From Hymenobacter plasmatis (GTDB lineage Bacteria; Bacteroidota; Bacteroidia; Cytophagales; Hymenobacteraceae), in assembly GCF_020711255.1 (NCBI RefSeq), contig NZ_JAJFAW010000024.1, positions 34,510-98,509 of the forward strand: a stretch of DNA of 64,000 nt. The letters run 5' to 3'. The notes beneath the pieces were generated by a model, which was not told the DNA's origin, searched no databases, and worked only from the letters and a program-made list of their open reading frames with translations. Position 1 is the stretch's first letter. Every line of letters starts with the position of its first letter. A program made the translations under genes and the position numbers. Shown here piece by piece: positions 61,592 through 64,000 of the stretch.

Positions 61592-61668
61592 AAAAATGCA
61601 CCTATTAAAGCGGCAAGTTACGAGCCATGCGCCACCAGACCCGTCAGATTGCTCACAAAAGCACAATT

Positions 61669-63735
61669 CTATGCCGCTACTTTAACCCTGACAACCGCAC
61701 GCCGGGTCCCATAACGAATTAGTAGGGCCTCGGCCAATAAACACATCAACGCCAAAGCCAAAAAGTAACGCCACAACGGCTGCCCCGTTTGCTGAGCCTG
61801 AAACTTTGCCAAATCCGCGCCGCTTTCTCCTGCCTCCAGCACCCGAATATTTGGCCGATTCCCGACCATTTTCCGCAAGTCATCAGCCGAATAAGCAGCC
61901 AGTTCTGATTCTCGCTTATCCATATTAAAGGCCAACGTGGTGATTGGTTTCCCCTGCCGCTGCACTTGGTAGAATCCCGGTGAATCCATTCCCTCCGGCA
62001 GTTCCAGACGCACTTCTTGGCCCAACACTCGCTGGGCCGGAATGAAGGTCAAACTATCCTTTACAAGCCTAAAGCCCGCTTCATCGGCCGCTCCATTAGG
62101 TCTTGCTAGCTCATTGTTCGTTGTTGGCAATTGTAACGTCACCGTTGGTTGAGTCAACGAGTAAGCCGGAAATTGCTCATTCCGGTAGCTCAGCATGGCC
62201 ATACGGTACATCACCGGCACAAAGAGCGCATGCGCAGTAAAGTCAGAGTACTCTTTTGAAAATGGAGCTGAAAAGACATAGACCCGGCCAGCACCAGTCG
62301 GGAAATCAGCAAGGTAGCTCTCCCCATCCCTCAGCCGCAGGATATCTGTTCCCGTCCGTGTCCAGCGTAGCACCGGCGCCACACGGGGCATAGTCACGGC
62401 GCGCTGTTGGGCCCCAAATACATCCCGAAAAAACGGTTCCCGAGCACTGGGCATGGCCACATCCCGTAGTTCCGGCGTGCCTGTCACATTCTCCCACTGA
62501 GCAGTACCCAGCCCTAAATCCTTAAACAGTTGCTGATACGAATTGTGCGCTGCGGGCGAGGCAGAAGGGACTACTACAACATTTCCACCACGCTTTACTA
62601 CTTCTCGCAACCCTTCACGCAGCCCTGCATCAATCGCCTCCACTTCTCGCAATATCACCAAATTAGCTTGCCGCATGGCGGCATAATTGACACTTTGAGG
62701 CTTAGAGTAAGAATAGGTAAAAAGGGGCTCGTTACCATAGAGTTGTTGAGCCACCGGCTCTGGCCCAATTTCTAATACTCGGATAGCCGCTGCGGGCTGC
62801 AGCGTGAAATAGAAAGTATTATCAAAAGTCACAGGAGTGTCTTCAGTGACTACTCTCCCCAATGCCAGCGCATTATCATTTAACTGCACTTGAACAACGG
62901 AAGCCGCAGCCTGGCCTGGCTCCACAGTCACTCGAAAAGCTGCAACCTGCCTATTTCCCAAAAACACCTTAACCGGGCTATCATTTGCTACTGCTAGCCC
63001 TCCATTTCGAACCCGTACATGCAACCCAATATTGGTACGAACGCGCACAAAAGCATCGTCGAGCCACACACTATCAACATACAAGTTGCCAACCTTCTTC
63101 CCCACAAGCGGCACCAAAACCACATTCTGAGCTGGATTTATTTTGGCTAACAGTTTAGGATTGAATGAATCCTTTTGAAAATCAGATAAAATGAATAACG
63201 AATTTTTGGATTCAGTTTGAGCTTCAGCTGCCTCATCAATTTTATAATAGGGGTTCCGACTGGTCAATTTTAATTCATCCAGTTTATTCTTATAAGCGGC
63301 TTGAGTAACCAATCCATTACCGCTATTCATTAGCTTGAGTCTACCACTTGCGGACTCTAAATTGCCCAAACGCCCAGCTTGAGAAATTGCTCCCTGAAAT
63401 AAGGAACCCTGCGCAGCACCCTGTAGCTGCATACTAAAAGTATTATCGACTAACACATCAAGCACACTTGAGTTAGCCTCCTTTACGCTTTGTGCAGCAG
63501 GGATAAAGGGTTTGCAAAAAACCAGTACCATTGTAGCAACTGCCAAAACTCGCGCCAGTAGAATAAATAGATGCTGCACCTTTCGATGTCGCACAGTTAC
63601 TAAGTCTACCTCCCTTATAAAAGCTGTATTGGTAAATAGCAGCCGATGTGGCCGACGTAACTGAAGCAAGTGAATAGCTATGGGAATGGCAATTGCCAGC
63701 AGTGCCAATAAGAACCAAGGATAGGTCAGCTTCAT
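61669..63735 (-). CDS. BatA-domain/VWA-like membrane protein
   Basis: This 688-residue protein has an N-terminal BatA domain (two membrane helices, MKLTYPWFLLALLAIAIPIAIHLLQLRRPHRL and LLARVLAVATMVLVF, shown by their ends). A VWA-like domain follows (VLDVLVDNTFSMQLQ near residue 90, with a MIDAS-like DNTFS). A long beta-rich middle and a final helix near the C-terminus come after. Such proteins occur with MoxR ATPases in Bacteroidota, but none is near. Base composition is more AT-rich than average. A TACTTTCG -7-like box is at 63757-63764 on the minus strand. Confidence 0.85.
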   Translation of the reverse strand: MKLTYPWFLLALLAIAIPIAIHLLQLRRPHRLLFTNTAFIREVDLVTVRHRKVQHLFILLARVLAVATMVLVFCKPFIPAAQSVKEANSSVLDVLVDNTFSMQLQGAAQGSLFQGAISQAGRLGNLESASGRLKLMNSGNGLVTQAAYKNKLDELKLTSRNPYYKIDEAAEAQTESKNSLFILSDFQKDSFNPKLLAKINPAQNVVLVPLVGKKVGNLYVDSVWLDDAFVRVRTNIGLHVRVRNGGLAVANDSPVKVFLGNRQVAAFRVTVEPGQAAASVVQVQLNDNALALGRVVTEDTPVTFDNTFYFTLQPAAAIRVLEIGPEPVAQQLYGNEPLFTYSYSKPQSVNYAAMRQANLVILREVEAIDAGLREGLREVVKRGGNVVVVPSASPAAHNSYQQLFKDLGLGTAQWENVTGTPELRDVAMPSAREPFFRDVFGAQQRAVTMPRVAPVLRWTRTGTDILRLRDGESYLADFPTGAGRVYVFSAPFSKEYSDFTAHALFVPVMYRMAMLSYRNEQFPAYSLTQPTVTLQLPTTNNELARPNGAADEAGFRLVKDSLTFIPAQRVLGQEVRLELPEGMDSPGFYQVQRQGKPITTLAFNMDKRESELAAYSADDLRKMVGNRPNIRVLEAGESGADLAKFQAQQTGQPLWRYFLALALMCLLAEALLIRYGTRRAVVRVKVAA

Positions 63736-63910
63736 ACCAAATGAAAATTGATTAACCGAAAGTATGGCTTACGCCTGTTCTAATTAAGAACAATAAAGTG
63801 CTAACTATGAAATAAATTATCAATCACTACTGCGCAAAATTGGTTAGCAACCCTCATAATATCACTAATTATGGCCCTCGGCTCGCGGACGGTTGGGCCG
63901 CAAAACGCAA
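63736..63910. other. Intergenic stretch between the BatA-like gene and the rRNA operon terminator
   Basis: This AT-rich region contains the probable promoter of the BatA-like gene (TACTTTCG at 63757-63764, minus strand, one mismatch to TAnnTTTG). I see no gene. Confidence 0.5.
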
Positions 63911-63950
63911 AACGCCCCCCGCTCGGCTGGTGAAAGCGGCGGGGGGCGTT
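63911..63950 (-). terminator. Terminator of the rRNA operon
   Basis: AACGCCCCCCGC pairs exactly with GCGGGGGGCGTT (63939-63950) and is followed on the minus strand by a T-rich run. It lies about 10 bases past the 5S 3' end. Confidence 0.9.
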
Positions 63951-63961
63951 ACTCGTAAATA

Positions 63962-64000
63962 AGGTTGGCGGCGACCGACTCTCCCACCGGTGAAGGCAGT
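63962..64000 (-). rRNA. 5S rRNA, 3' part
   Basis: On the minus strand the last 39 bases read ACTGCC...GGTGGGAGAGTCGGTCGCCGCC, the conserved 3' end of bacterial 5S rRNA, followed by the terminator. The gene continues beyond the window. Confidence 0.85.

Overview
The window is a GC-rich chromosomal segment from a member of the Bacteroidota, most likely Hymenobacter or a close relative in the Cytophagales. This rests on several things seen here: repeated TAnnTTTG -7 promoter boxes, a eukaryote-type (GT3) glycogen synthase, two DUF4199-type membrane proteins, a BatA-domain protein, the short Bacteroidota form of arginine decarboxylase, and many TTG/GTG starts. No phage, plasmid, transposase or CRISPR array was found. 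The right edge runs into the 3' end of a 5S rRNA gene on the minus strand, so an rRNA operon lies just outside.

Layout. 0.2-6 kb, mostly minus strand: a SpoIIE-type phosphatase, a lone oligopeptide-ABC permease with a small upstream gene, a cytochrome c, then a flippase-like membrane protein coupled to a family 2 glycosyltransferase. 6-13.5 kb: ruvC, a PhzF-type isomerase, an ECF sigma factor coupled to an anti-sigma/outer-membrane-type protein and a lipoprotein, hutI, and a 2'-5' RNA ligase-like protein. 13.5-20.5 kb: a GT39-type membrane glycosyltransferase, a YfcC-type carrier, a secreted alpha/beta hydrolase with TPRs and several small unknown proteins. 20.7-28 kb: glycogen branching enzyme and GT3 glycogen synthase flank YitT, an F420-type reductase and a nitroreductase. 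28-33 kb: STAS protein, RNase Z, queuosine-precursor transporter, trpS. 33-36.5 kb: conserved unknown protein, CoA-transferase, a minimal ABC pair and a methyltransferase. 36.7-43.5 kb: DEAD-box helicase, menA, glutathione peroxidase, LOG-family protein, argS. 43.6-44.7 kb: an isolated AT-rich gene for a HEPN/zinc-ribbon protein. 45-53.4 kb: lipase-like lipoprotein, arginase and arginine decarboxylase (divergent), gmhB and hemG (divergent), polyprenol-phosphate glycosyltransferase, TerC. 53.4-63.7 kb: AsmA-like/GT51 protein, purB, three glycosyltransferases, two DUF4199-type proteins and a BatA/VWA-like protein.

Functional links. Glycogen synthesis (GlgB plus GT3 synthase), arginine use (ArgS, arginase, SpeA) and envelope glycan assembly (GmhB, GT9, GT4, GT2, polyprenol-P glycosyltransferase, GT51) are recurring themes. 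The phosphatase and the STAS protein could belong to one partner-switching pathway, but they are 27 kb apart.

The most unusual material is not in the housekeeping genes. It is (1) the AT-rich HEPN/zinc-ribbon island; (2) at least seven unrelated families of long inverted repeats, mostly between genes but once inside a reading frame and twice carrying the end of a gene; (3) a decamer, CAGCYCAAYT, far more common than expected in both coding and non-coding DNA; (4) -7 boxes placed so close to start codons that several mRNAs should be leaderless; (5) a minimal ABC ATPase/small membrane protein pair.
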